Source: Burkholderiales bacterium | Lineage (GTDB): Bacteria; Pseudomonadota; Gammaproteobacteria; Burkholderiales; Burkholderiaceae_C | Length of the DNA: 64,000 bases | Direction of reading: 5' to 3' | Assembly (NCBI GenBank): GCA_947453625.1 | Contig: CANGHK010000006.1 | Location: 54,517 to 118,516 of the forward strand | Shown: positions 52,762 to 59,711 of the stretch, piece by piece | Layout: the number at the start of each line of letters is the position of its first letter | Position numbering within the stretch: position 1 is the first letter of the stretch | Position numbers and translations under genes: made by a program | The notes under the pieces: model-generated | Seen by the model: the letters and a program-made list of their open reading frames with translations, nothing else | Told to the model about the DNA's origin: nothing | Database searches by the model: none

Positions 52762-53987
52762 GAATGTTTCTCGCGCGTTTCGCCGGAAAAGCGCCTGAAC
52801 AGCCCGGCGATGCCTTGGGGCAGAAACAGCGTGACGGCGATGAACAGCGCGCCCAGGAAGTAGAGCCAGAACTCTGGAAACGCCACCGTGAACCAGCTCT
52901 TGGCGCCGTTGACGAAGAAGGCGCCGACGATGGGCCCGATCAGCGTCGCGCGCCCGCCCACCGCAGCCCAGATCGCGATCTCTATGCCGGCGGCCGGGCT
53001 CATCTCGCTCGGGTTGATGATGCCGACCTGCGGCACGTAGAGCGCACCGGCGACGGCGCACATCACCGCCGACAGGGTCCAGATCGACAGCTTGTAGGCC
53101 AGCGGGTTGTAGCCGGTGAACATCACCCTCGTCTCGGCGTCGCGTATCGCCTGCAGCACCCGGCCGTACTTGCTGTTGACGATAGCGCGCGCCAGCAGGT
53201 AGAAGCCCACCAGCGTCGCGCCGGTGAGGATGAACAGCGTGATGCGCGTGGACGGCGTGGCAATCGGCAGGTTGAGGATGCGCTTGAAATCGGTGAAGCC
53301 GTTGTTGCCACCGAAGCCAGTCTCGTTGCGGAAGAACAGCAGCATCGCGGCAAACGTCATCGCCTGGGTGATGATCGAGAAATACACGCCCTTGATGCGC
53401 GAGCGGAAGGCGAACCAGCCGAACACCAGCGCCAGCAGGCCGGGCACCGCGACCACCAGCAGCATCTGGGCGGCAAAGGAATCGGACCAGGCCCAGGTCC
53501 AGGGCAATTCCTTCCAGTTCAGGAACACCATGAAGTCGGGCAAGTCGCTCTTGTAGTTGCCGTCGCGGCCGATCTGGCGCATCAGATACATGCCCATGCC
53601 GTAGCCGCCGAGCGCAAAAAACAGGCCATGGCCCAGCGACAGGATGCCGGTGTAGCCCCAGATCAAGTCCATCGCCAGCGCGCAGATCGCGTAGCACAGG
53701 ATCTTGCCGGTCAGGCCCACGGCGTAGTCGCTGACATGGAAGACATTGCCATCGGTCACCACCCTGTTGAGCACGGGGATGACGACCGTCAGCAGTGCCA
53801 GCGCGGCGACCACTGCGGTCCAACCGCGCACGCCGAGCAGCAGGCCGCGCTTCTGCACGAGGGGAAGTTCACCAAGCGAACGCCGCGGATCCGGCTCCGC
53901 CGGGCTGCTGGCGTTGCCCCCAGGGCCATGAAATGGCCCCTGCGGGTCCATGGGGGGAGCGCCGAAGGCGCTACGGGGGGGGGTCAT
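52758..53987 (-). CDS. urtC: Urea ABC transporter permease UrtC with a repeat-encoded N-terminal extension
   Basis: The 409-residue LivM-like inner-membrane permease carries roughly ten hydrophobic segments; GYTGILSLGHGLFFALGG and AIRDAETRVMFTGYNP are family signatures. The native protein appears to begin near residue 44 (VQKRGLLLGVRGW). Residues 2 to about 40 (including SSPAEPDPRRSLGE) are encoded by copy B of the mosaic repeat. The ATG at 53987 has a good AGGAG ribosome site lying within the end of urtB and overlaps the urtB stop, so it is likely the original start, with the repeat inserted in frame behind it. A GTG at 53858 is the alternative start. Confidence 0.88.
   Translation of the reverse strand: MTPPRSAFGAPPMDPQGPFHGPGGNASSPAEPDPRRSLGELPLVQKRGLLLGVRGWTAVVAALALLTVVIPVLNRVVTDGNVFHVSDYAVGLTGKILCYAICALAMDLIWGYTGILSLGHGLFFALGGYGMGMYLMRQIGRDGNYKSDLPDFMVFLNWKELPWTWAWSDSFAAQMLLVVAVPGLLALVFGWFAFRSRIKGVYFSIITQAMTFAAMLLFFRNETGFGGNNGFTDFKRILNLPIATPSTRITLFILTGATLVGFYLLARAIVNSKYGRVLQAIRDAETRVMFTGYNPLAYKLSIWTLSAVMCAVAGALYVPQVGIINPSEMSPAAGIEIAIWAAVGGRATLIGPIVGAFFVNGAKSWFTVAFPEFWLYFLGALFIAVTLFLPQGIAGLFRRFSGETREKHS
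53873..53984. repeat. Palindromic mosaic repeat, copy B
   Basis: The head CAAGCGAACGCCGCGGATCC with CCGG stem is shared with the other copies. It is followed by GGGCCAT-GAA-ATGGCCC (53923-53939) and the tail hairpin AGCGCC-GAA-GGCGCT (53958-53972) between G6 and G8 runs. The tail corresponds to AGCGGC-GCA-GCCGCT in the copy at 55611. It lies between the urtC start codon and the conserved part of urtC. Confidence 0.7.
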
Positions 53988-55594
53988 TCAGCGCTCCTGC
54001 CTTTGACAGCGAACAGCCCCTGCGGCCGCTTCTGGATGAAGACGACGATGAACACCAGCACCATGATCTTGGCCAGCACGGCGCCGGCCCATCCTTCCAA
54101 CAGCTTGTTCAGGATACCCAGGCCGAGCGCGGCCACCACCGTGCCGGCCAGTTGCCCCACGCCGCCCAGCACCACGACCATGAAAGAGTCGACGATGTAA
54201 CCCTGGCCCAGGTCGGGCCCGACATTGCCGACCTGGCTCAGCGCGCAGCCGGCCAGCCCGGCGATGCCCGCACCCAGCGCAAACGCCAGCATGTCGATGC
54301 GCGCGGTGTTGACGCCGACGCAGGACGCCATGCGGCGGTTCTGCGTCACTGCGCGGACGAACAGCCCCAGCCTTGTGTTGCCGATCAGCGCGGCCATGCC
54401 GACCAGCACCAGCGCGGCAAAACCCAGGATCGCGATGCGGTTGAAGGGCAGCACCAGGTTCGGCAGCACTTGCACCCCGCCCGACATCCAGGCCGGGTTC
54501 TCGACGCCGACGTTCTGCGCGCCGAACAGACTGCGCACACCCTGCATCAGCACCAGGCTGATGCCCCAGGTGGCCAGCAGCGTCTCCAGCGGCCGGCCGT
54601 AGAGCCAGCGAATCACCGTGCGCTCGAGCACCGCGCCGACCAGCGCGGCGGTGAAGAACGCGGCAGGGATCGCCACCGCGATGTACCAGTCGAAGGCCCC
54701 GGGCAGGTAATGGCGGAACAGGTTCTGCACCACATAGGTGGCGTAGGCGCCGATCATCATCAGCTCGCCATGCGCCATGTTGATCACGCCCATCAGGCCG
54801 TAGGTGATGGCCAGGCCGAGTGCGACCAGCAGCAGGATGGAGCCCAGGCTCAGGCCGGTGAACAGCAGGCCCAGGCGCTCACCCCAGGCAAGCTGGCCCT
54901 GCACGCTGTCGACGGCGGCCTGGATCGCGGCCTTGGCCTGCGGGTCTTTCTCGTTGCCCAGTTTCTCCAGCAGCAGCGACCGGGTGGCCGGCGAACTGCT
55001 GCCCGACAGCGCCTTGGCCGCCGCCGCACGCTTGGCCGGGTCGTCGGACGAGATCAGCACCGCGGCGCGCAGCAGCACCAGCCTGGCCTTGAGCTCAGGG
55101 TCGGTCTCGGCGTTGGTGGCCTTGTCGATCAGGCCGAGCTTGCCCTCGTCGACCTGGTCTTTCAGTTCGGTGATCGCCTTGGCCCGCACCGCGCGGTCGG
55201 GTGAGACGAGTTGCAACACAGCGATCGCCGATTCCAGCTCGCGGCGCATCCGGTTGTTGTTGACGACATCCTCGGCGTCCGCTGGCAGCGTGGCCGGCTT
55301 GCCGGAGGCAGCTTCCACCGCCTTGCCGCCGACGACGATGTAAGCCTTGCCGCCCGAGGTCTTGACGCCATCGTCGAGCAAGGCCTTGACGAAGGGCGCC
55401 AGCGCCACATCGGCATCGGCCACCACCGCGTTCAGCGCGACAACGCGGTCGTCGATGTCGCCGGCGGCGATCTTGCCGGCCTGGTCGGGGGTTAGCGCCC
55501 ACGCCGACGTGACGCCGCAGAACAAGGCAAACAGCAAGATCAGACGACGCAGCACTGGCAGGCCCGGTAGAAACGCAATGGCAGGCTGCGGCAA
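53984..55594 (-). CDS. urtB: Urea ABC transporter permease UrtB
   Basis: The 536-residue protein has a cleavable signal-like N-terminus (about 15-34), a periplasmic helical-repeat domain of about 200 residues with short HEAT-like units, and then a LivH-like permease part with INMAHGELMMIGAYATYV, VLERTVIRWLYGRPLETLLATWG-type segments and NRRMASCVGVNTARIDMLAF at the ATPase contact. The large N-terminal domain distinguishes UrtB from ordinary LivH. It forms the urea channel with UrtC. It is separated from urtA by 179 bp occupied by repeat copy C. Confidence 0.94.
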   Translation of the reverse strand: MPQPAIAFLPGLPVLRRLILLFALFCGVTSAWALTPDQAGKIAAGDIDDRVVALNAVVADADVALAPFVKALLDDGVKTSGGKAYIVVGGKAVEAASGKPATLPADAEDVVNNNRMRRELESAIAVLQLVSPDRAVRAKAITELKDQVDEGKLGLIDKATNAETDPELKARLVLLRAAVLISSDDPAKRAAAAKALSGSSSPATRSLLLEKLGNEKDPQAKAAIQAAVDSVQGQLAWGERLGLLFTGLSLGSILLLVALGLAITYGLMGVINMAHGELMMIGAYATYVVQNLFRHYLPGAFDWYIAVAIPAAFFTAALVGAVLERTVIRWLYGRPLETLLATWGISLVLMQGVRSLFGAQNVGVENPAWMSGGVQVLPNLVLPFNRIAILGFAALVLVGMAALIGNTRLGLFVRAVTQNRRMASCVGVNTARIDMLAFALGAGIAGLAGCALSQVGNVGPDLGQGYIVDSFMVVVLGGVGQLAGTVVAALGLGILNKLLEGWAGAVLAKIMVLVFIVVFIQKRPQGLFAVKGRSAE

Positions 55595-55610
55595 GCCGCA
55601 GCCGCCCCAT

Positions 55611-55772
55611 CAAGCAGACGCCGCGGATCCGGCTCCGCCGGTCCGCTGGGGTCGTCTTGCAGGCCGCGCCGGGCCATTGGCCCGGCTCCCGGCCAGACAC
55701 CAAAGATCCACTGGATCTTTGGTGTCCGGGCTCGGCCCACCTTGGGGGGAGCGGCGCAGCCGCTTCGGGGGG
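55611..55772. repeat. Palindromic mosaic repeat, copy C
   Basis: The head CAAGCAGACGCCGCGGATCC is followed by the inner cassette inverted relative to copy A: CTTGCAGGCCGCGCC, GGGCC-AAT-GGCCC-type stem, then a perfect 31-bp palindrome with 15-base arms GACACCAAAGATCCA / TGGATCTTTGGTGTC around one C (55696-55726), CCGGGCTCGG, and the tail hairpin AGCGGC-GCA-GCCGCT (55750-55764) before G6. It ends 2 bp from the urtA stop. Confidence 0.75.
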
Positions 55773-55773
55773 A

Positions 55774-57045
55774 CTATTTCTTTTCTGGCTCGTCCTTCTT
55801 GCCCTTGTTCTCGGCGATGAACGGGCTCCAGGGCTGGGCCTTGACCGGGCCCTTGGTCTTCCACACCACGTTGAACTGGCCGTCGGCCTTGATCTCGCCG
55901 ATGAACACCGGCTTGTGCAGGTGGTGGTTCTTGGGGTCCATCGTGGAGACGAAACCGCCCGGCGCGGGAAAGGTCTGGCCGGCCATCGCCGCGATCACCT
56001 TGTCAGTGTCGGTGCTCTTGGCCTTCTCGACCGCGGCCTTCCACATCATGATGCCGATGTAGGTGGCTTCCATCGGATCGTTGGTCAGCGGCTTGTCCTT
56101 GTGACCGGCGATGCCCTTGGCTTTGGCGTAGTCGCTCCACTTCTTGACGAACTCGGTGTTGGCCGGGCTCTTGATGCTCATGAAGTAGTTCCACGCCGCC
56201 AGGTGGCCGACCAGTGGCTTGGTGTCGACGCCGCGCAGTTCTTCCTCACCCACCGAGAAGGCCACCACCGGCACGTCGGTCGCCTTCAGTCCCTGGTTGC
56301 CCAGTTCCTTGTAAAAGGGCACGTTGGAGTCGCCGTTGATGGTCGAGACCACCGCGGTCTTCTTGCCTTCGGACGCGAACTTCTTGATCTTGGCGATGAT
56401 GCCCTGGTAGTCGGCGTGGCCGAAGGGGGTGTACTCCTCCATGATGTCCTCGTCCTTCACACCCTTGCTGTGCAGGAAGGAACGCAGGATCTTGTTGGTG
56501 GTGCGCGGGTAGACATAGTCGGTGCCCAGCAGCACGAAGCGCTTGGCGCTGCCGCCGTCCTTGCTCATCAGGTATTCCACCGCGGGGATGGCCTGCTGAT
56601 TGGGCGCCGCACCGGTGTAGAACACGTTCTTGCTCAGTTCTTCACCCTCGTACTGCACGGGGTAGAACAGCAGGCTGTTGAGTTCCTCATAGACCGGCAG
56701 CACGCTCTTGCGCGACACGCTGGTCCAGCAGCCGAAAGTCACGGCCACCTTGTCCTGGCTGATCAACTGCTTGGCCTTCTCGGCGAACAGCGGCCAGTTC
56801 GACGCCGGGTCGACGACCACCGGCTCGAGCTTCTTGCCCAGCACGCCGCCCTTGGCGTTGATCTCGTCGATCGCCATCAGCACGGTGTCTTTCAACACGG
56901 TTTCCGAAATCGCCATCGTGCCCGACAGCGAGTGCAGCACGCCGACCTTGATGGTATCGGCTGCAACGCTGGGCAGGGCATACAGGCTGGCGCCGATCGC
57001 CACGGCAGACAGCGCGGCAGTGAAGGTGCGACGTGAGGCTTTCAT
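55774..57045 (-). CDS. urtA: Urea ABC transporter substrate-binding protein UrtA
   Basis: The 423-residue periplasmic receptor has a signal peptide beginning MKASRRTFTAAL (possible Tat signal SRRTF) cleaved near SVAA-DT. The mature protein opens with IKVGVLHSLSGTMAISE and contains the UrtA-type FGCWTSVSRKSVLPV and LLFYPVQYEG. It binds urea and delivers it to UrtBC. The start at 57045 was chosen for the signal peptide; the open frame continues 63 codons upstream through a dyad that is more likely regulatory. It is the first gene of the leftward urt operon. Confidence 0.95.
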   Translation of the reverse strand: MKASRRTFTAALSAVAIGASLYALPSVAADTIKVGVLHSLSGTMAISETVLKDTVLMAIDEINAKGGVLGKKLEPVVVDPASNWPLFAEKAKQLISQDKVAVTFGCWTSVSRKSVLPVYEELNSLLFYPVQYEGEELSKNVFYTGAAPNQQAIPAVEYLMSKDGGSAKRFVLLGTDYVYPRTTNKILRSFLHSKGVKDEDIMEEYTPFGHADYQGIIAKIKKFASEGKKTAVVSTINGDSNVPFYKELGNQGLKATDVPVVAFSVGEEELRGVDTKPLVGHLAAWNYFMSIKSPANTEFVKKWSDYAKAKGIAGHKDKPLTNDPMEATYIGIMMWKAAVEKAKSTDTDKVIAAMAGQTFPAPGGFVSTMDPKNHHLHKPVFIGEIKADGQFNVVWKTKGPVKAQPWSPFIAENKGKKDEPEKK

Positions 57046-57111
57046 CGGGTGGACTCCTGGCGGGCAGATGCGCCCTGTTGAGGGATGCGCTGCAGTCTCG
57101 GCGCCGGCGCG

Positions 57112-57150
57112 CCGTTGGTCCATACGACAGATGGCGTATGTCGGCAACGG
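57112..57150. promoter_or_regulatory. Two-tier dyad upstream of urtA
   Basis: A perfect inner inverted repeat CATACG (57121-57126) / CGTATG (57135-57140) spaced by 8 bases is enclosed by a perfect outer pair CCGTTG (57112-57117) / CAACGG (57145-57150). It lies 67-105 bp upstream of the urtA start codon, a normal position for an operator or activator site. The regulator is unknown. Confidence 0.5.
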
Positions 57151-57954
57151 GTGCGCCGCCAGCGGCGCCCCTGCAATTGCCCGGGTTTTCGTCGGCTGAT
57201 GCGTTGCGTACCCGATCGCGCCAGAGACATTCACTACTGAACGCCCGGCGCTGTTACGTCCCGCTCTGTGTTCTTTTGGCAGTTCCAGCCTGAGCAGAAG
57301 CGGACTGATCTGCTTGTCTCACCATGATTTGGAAGGTGCTCCATGCTCAAGGATGTTGAGACAAATGCTCGCGATATTGGCCATGATGTGGCCATCAATT
57401 CTTCGTTGCGCCCCCGGCTCAGCCTCAAGTCCAAGGCCAACAGCGCTATTCGGGCGGCGGCACGGGATGCGGCAAGGCGCAACTGGTGCACTGCCGGACG
57501 GACGGACGGAAACCGCTGGCGATGATCGGTGCGCTGGACACCCGTCACCACCTGGCGCGCAATCGTTTAGCCGCCACCAGCGCGGTGTTCAACCCCAAGT
57601 GCGACGAAATCGGCCGCAAACTGGGTGCAGGCGAGCCTGTGCGGGCGGCGTCGATGGCGCGGCCCAGGACATCGGTGGCGCGTGCCAAGCGCAGGCCGCA
57701 GGTGCCGATGATGCAGGACCGAAGGGCCTCGCTGTTCTAGCCCAGCGGCGTGCTAGTGCCATGACTGGTGCGGCGGCCGATCACGAACCAAGCGGGGACG
57801 GCAAATTTCGCACGTCAGAAATCCCGGATGCCATCGTGTCGCCACTGGAATTTCCTCGCAAAGACAGGGCTGCGCGGGGGATTCCAAAAGAACATGACCG
57901 GCGAGATACGGCTATTGAAAAAATTTCCCCCATGGGAATATAAAACCCTTATCT
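57151..57954. other. Gene-poor transition region of about 0.8 kb
   Basis: I find no convincing gene here. Base composition drops from the GC-rich core to a more mixed one, and open frames are short and lack strong codon bias. A stretch at 57343-57525 has a ribosome-site-like GGAAGGTG before an ATG (MLKDVETNARDIGHDV) but stops after 60 codons. The frame at 57486-57740 has a very weak resemblance to the C-terminal end of IS110-type transposases (FNP...LGAGEPVRAASMA). Both could be decayed gene remnants at an insertion junction. Confidence 0.4.
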
Positions 57955-58845
57955 TCAAGCGCGTTTTTTATCTATTTCCAAGAAAGGATCAACTTTGGTT
58001 GATAAGGGCGAGTCGGATTGGCGTCGGTAGCCGCTTGGGGTGTGTCCGGTCCGCGCTCGAAACGTGGCTGAGAAATGAGCGTGGCTGGCAAAACCAAGTT
58101 CAAGCGCCACCTCAGTCAGGCTCTTGTCATCTGACAGCATCGACTTTGCCCGCAAGATTCTGTACTCCAGCGAAAACTGGAGCGGCGTCATGCCGAAAGT
58201 CGATCTGAAAGCCCTGAGGAAGTCGGCAGTCCCCATACCAGAAATAAGCGCGATCTTGTCGACGCGCAATCCAGTACCGACAATCTGACCCTCGAAGAGT
58301 GACAACAGCAGTCGCCGGGTGACAGCGGACAGCGACGCGGTGCCAGTTCGACCCGACGACTCGCGGCGCACGTTGGAAGTCAACCTGTCAACAATGGCTG
58401 CCGACAGGGATTGAGTGAACAACGGTCCCAAGGGTTCCCCTTGGCTGGCCTGGTCAGCCAAGGCAAGAAGCATTTTCTTCAGCGCAAGGTCGGCAAACTG
58501 GAAGCGGCAGTGCTCGAACGCGAAGTCCCGGTCGGTATCCGGTAACAAGGCTGACATCAGGTTTCGCGGCAGCGTCAGAATCAATGCGTCACGCGCAGAG
58601 TCGTCCGCCAACACGGCTTCGTAAGCCCCCGGTGCATAGAGATCAAAGTGATTGGCGCGGGTTCGAAAACTCCACAACTGGCGAGAGTTCCGCCGAATGT
58701 CGAGCACCGTTCCGCTGTTCAGCCAGAGCACGAGCGTAGGTTCCGGAACCTCAATTCGCCAATCGATCACCCGTCGTTTGTCCCGACATGCGAAGAGTGG
58801 CAGGCCGGTCCAGGTGGCCGATGTCAGGGGCACCATGGAAGTCAA
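57955..58845 (-). CDS. AraC-family transcriptional regulator
   Basis: The 296-residue protein has an N-terminal AraC-binding-type domain (about 20-190; WSFRTRANHFDLYAPGAYEAV resembles the cupin-like effector part) and a C-terminal double helix-turn-helix with DKIALISGMGTADFLRAFRS and LTEVALELGFASHAHFSATFR followed by GHTPSGYRR. Codon use is less GC-biased than in genes to the left. The gene is divergent from the cupredoxin-like gene across a 342-bp AT-richer region, so it is the likely local regulator of the secreted proteins. An alternative start lies three codons downstream. Confidence 0.9.
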   Translation of the reverse strand: MTSMVPLTSATWTGLPLFACRDKRRVIDWRIEVPEPTLVLWLNSGTVLDIRRNSRQLWSFRTRANHFDLYAPGAYEAVLADDSARDALILTLPRNLMSALLPDTDRDFAFEHCRFQFADLALKKMLLALADQASQGEPLGPLFTQSLSAAIVDRLTSNVRRESSGRTGTASLSAVTRRLLLSLFEGQIVGTGLRVDKIALISGMGTADFLRAFRSTFGMTPLQFSLEYRILRAKSMLSDDKSLTEVALELGFASHAHFSATFRARTGHTPSGYRRQSDSPLSTKVDPFLEIDKKRA

Positions 58846-59187
58846 TCAACGCTGCAATCAACCAAACTGTCACCCCATGCACTTTCGGACGCCATCATTC
58901 TTGATGTGAAACAAGCTTAGTCTTGAAAGACTGACAAGATGCTGACGCAACCCACGCTCCCTTGCCCTTGGCCCCTGTCGGAACCTACGATTCAGCGAAT
59001 AACAAAGGGTAAATACCGTATCCCACGATAGACTTTTTATAGACGAGAAAAACGTCGATGTCAGAATGACAGGCAGCCATTGAACGAGGTCCAGCAGAGT
59101 TTCGAACCGCGGGCCCATTGGGCTCGAGGCCTGTCTAGCTTGACTTCCAAGCACGATCACAAAACGCCGAGCAACGAGATTGCGGAC
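58846..59187. promoter_or_regulatory. Divergent intergenic region with small dyads
   Basis: This 342-bp AT-richer stretch has no gene. It contains two short perfect inverted repeats: AGTCTT-GA-AAGACT (58919-58932) and TGTCA-GAA-TGACA (59059-59071), and a TATAGA -10-like element near 59038. These are candidate promoter and operator elements for the AraC gene and the cupredoxin-like gene. Confidence 0.35.
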
Positions 59188-59688
59188 ATGACGATCAAGA
59201 AACTGCTGAATTGGATCCTCGCTGCGATGGTCCTGACTTCGGGCTTGGCAGTCGGACTGCCCAGAGCATGGCGGGATCGGATGGCGGACGTCGGCCCGAC
59301 CGCCAGCGAGTTCTGCGCCACCGCGCCGCTCCGAGCCCGGGCCACATCCGCCGACATGCCTGATCGCCGCTACGTGGTCGAGGTGCCGCTCGAAACCCCG
59401 GTCACGGGAATGCAGACGAACACCGTCCACTCCATAGCCATGTCAGACGTGGTGGAGTTCAGGGTGAATTCATCGAGGCCGGGACAGATTGCAGTCCACG
59501 GCCTGATGGACGCGGTGCCGGTCCGAGTCGATGGTGTCGTGACGGTGACCTTCCGCGCGATCTACTCCGGCCGCTTCCCGCTGCATTTTCACGGCGCGGA
59601 CGGCTCTCACTTCGAGATCGCCGCCCTGGAGGTGTTGCCGAAATCAATGGCCAAATCAGCCATCCCGGCCGGACTGTCCGCGAACTGA
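59188..59688 (+). CDS. Small secreted cupredoxin-like protein
   Basis: The 166-residue protein has an N-terminal hydrophobic signal or anchor (residues 5-24, LLNWILAAMVLTSGLAVGL) and a C-terminal beta-sandwich-like half: VEFRVNSSRPGQIAVHGL, then VTVTFRAIYSGRFPLHFHG and HFEIAALEVLP. The spacing of VHG...GRFPLHFHG...H resembles the copper-site strands of cupredoxin-fold proteins, with His104, His133, His135 and His141 as possible ligands. The only Cys (Cys43) is far from them, so a classical type 1 copper site is doubtful. The ATG at 59188 was chosen for the signal; an earlier ATG at 59080 is open. It converges on the FG-GAP gene (23-bp gap). Confidence 0.65.
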   Translation: MTIKKLLNWILAAMVLTSGLAVGLPRAWRDRMADVGPTASEFCATAPLRARATSADMPDRRYVVEVPLETPVTGMQTNTVHSIAMSDVVEFRVNSSRPGQIAVHGLMDAVPVRVDGVVTVTFRAIYSGRFPLHFHGADGSHFEIAALEVLPKSMAKSAIPAGLSAN

Positions 59689-59711
59689 TTCAGGCCGTAA
59701 CGCTCACAGGT

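Noticed and set aside
55095..55864. Minus-strand frames around the urtA-urtB junction that look like small proteins
   Set aside because: They are translations of repeat copy C and of urtB in another frame; the recurring peptide RRSRIRGVCLM simply reflects the repeat head.
57151..57240. Possible sigma-54 promoter of urtA
   Set aside because: GGGCAATTGCAGG on the minus strand recalls -24/-12 sequences, but the spacing between GG and GC is wrong.
57486..57740. IS110-type transposase remnant
   Set aside because: Only a few residues (FNP, AG.P, spaced Ala) fit; too weak to annotate as a pseudogene without a search.
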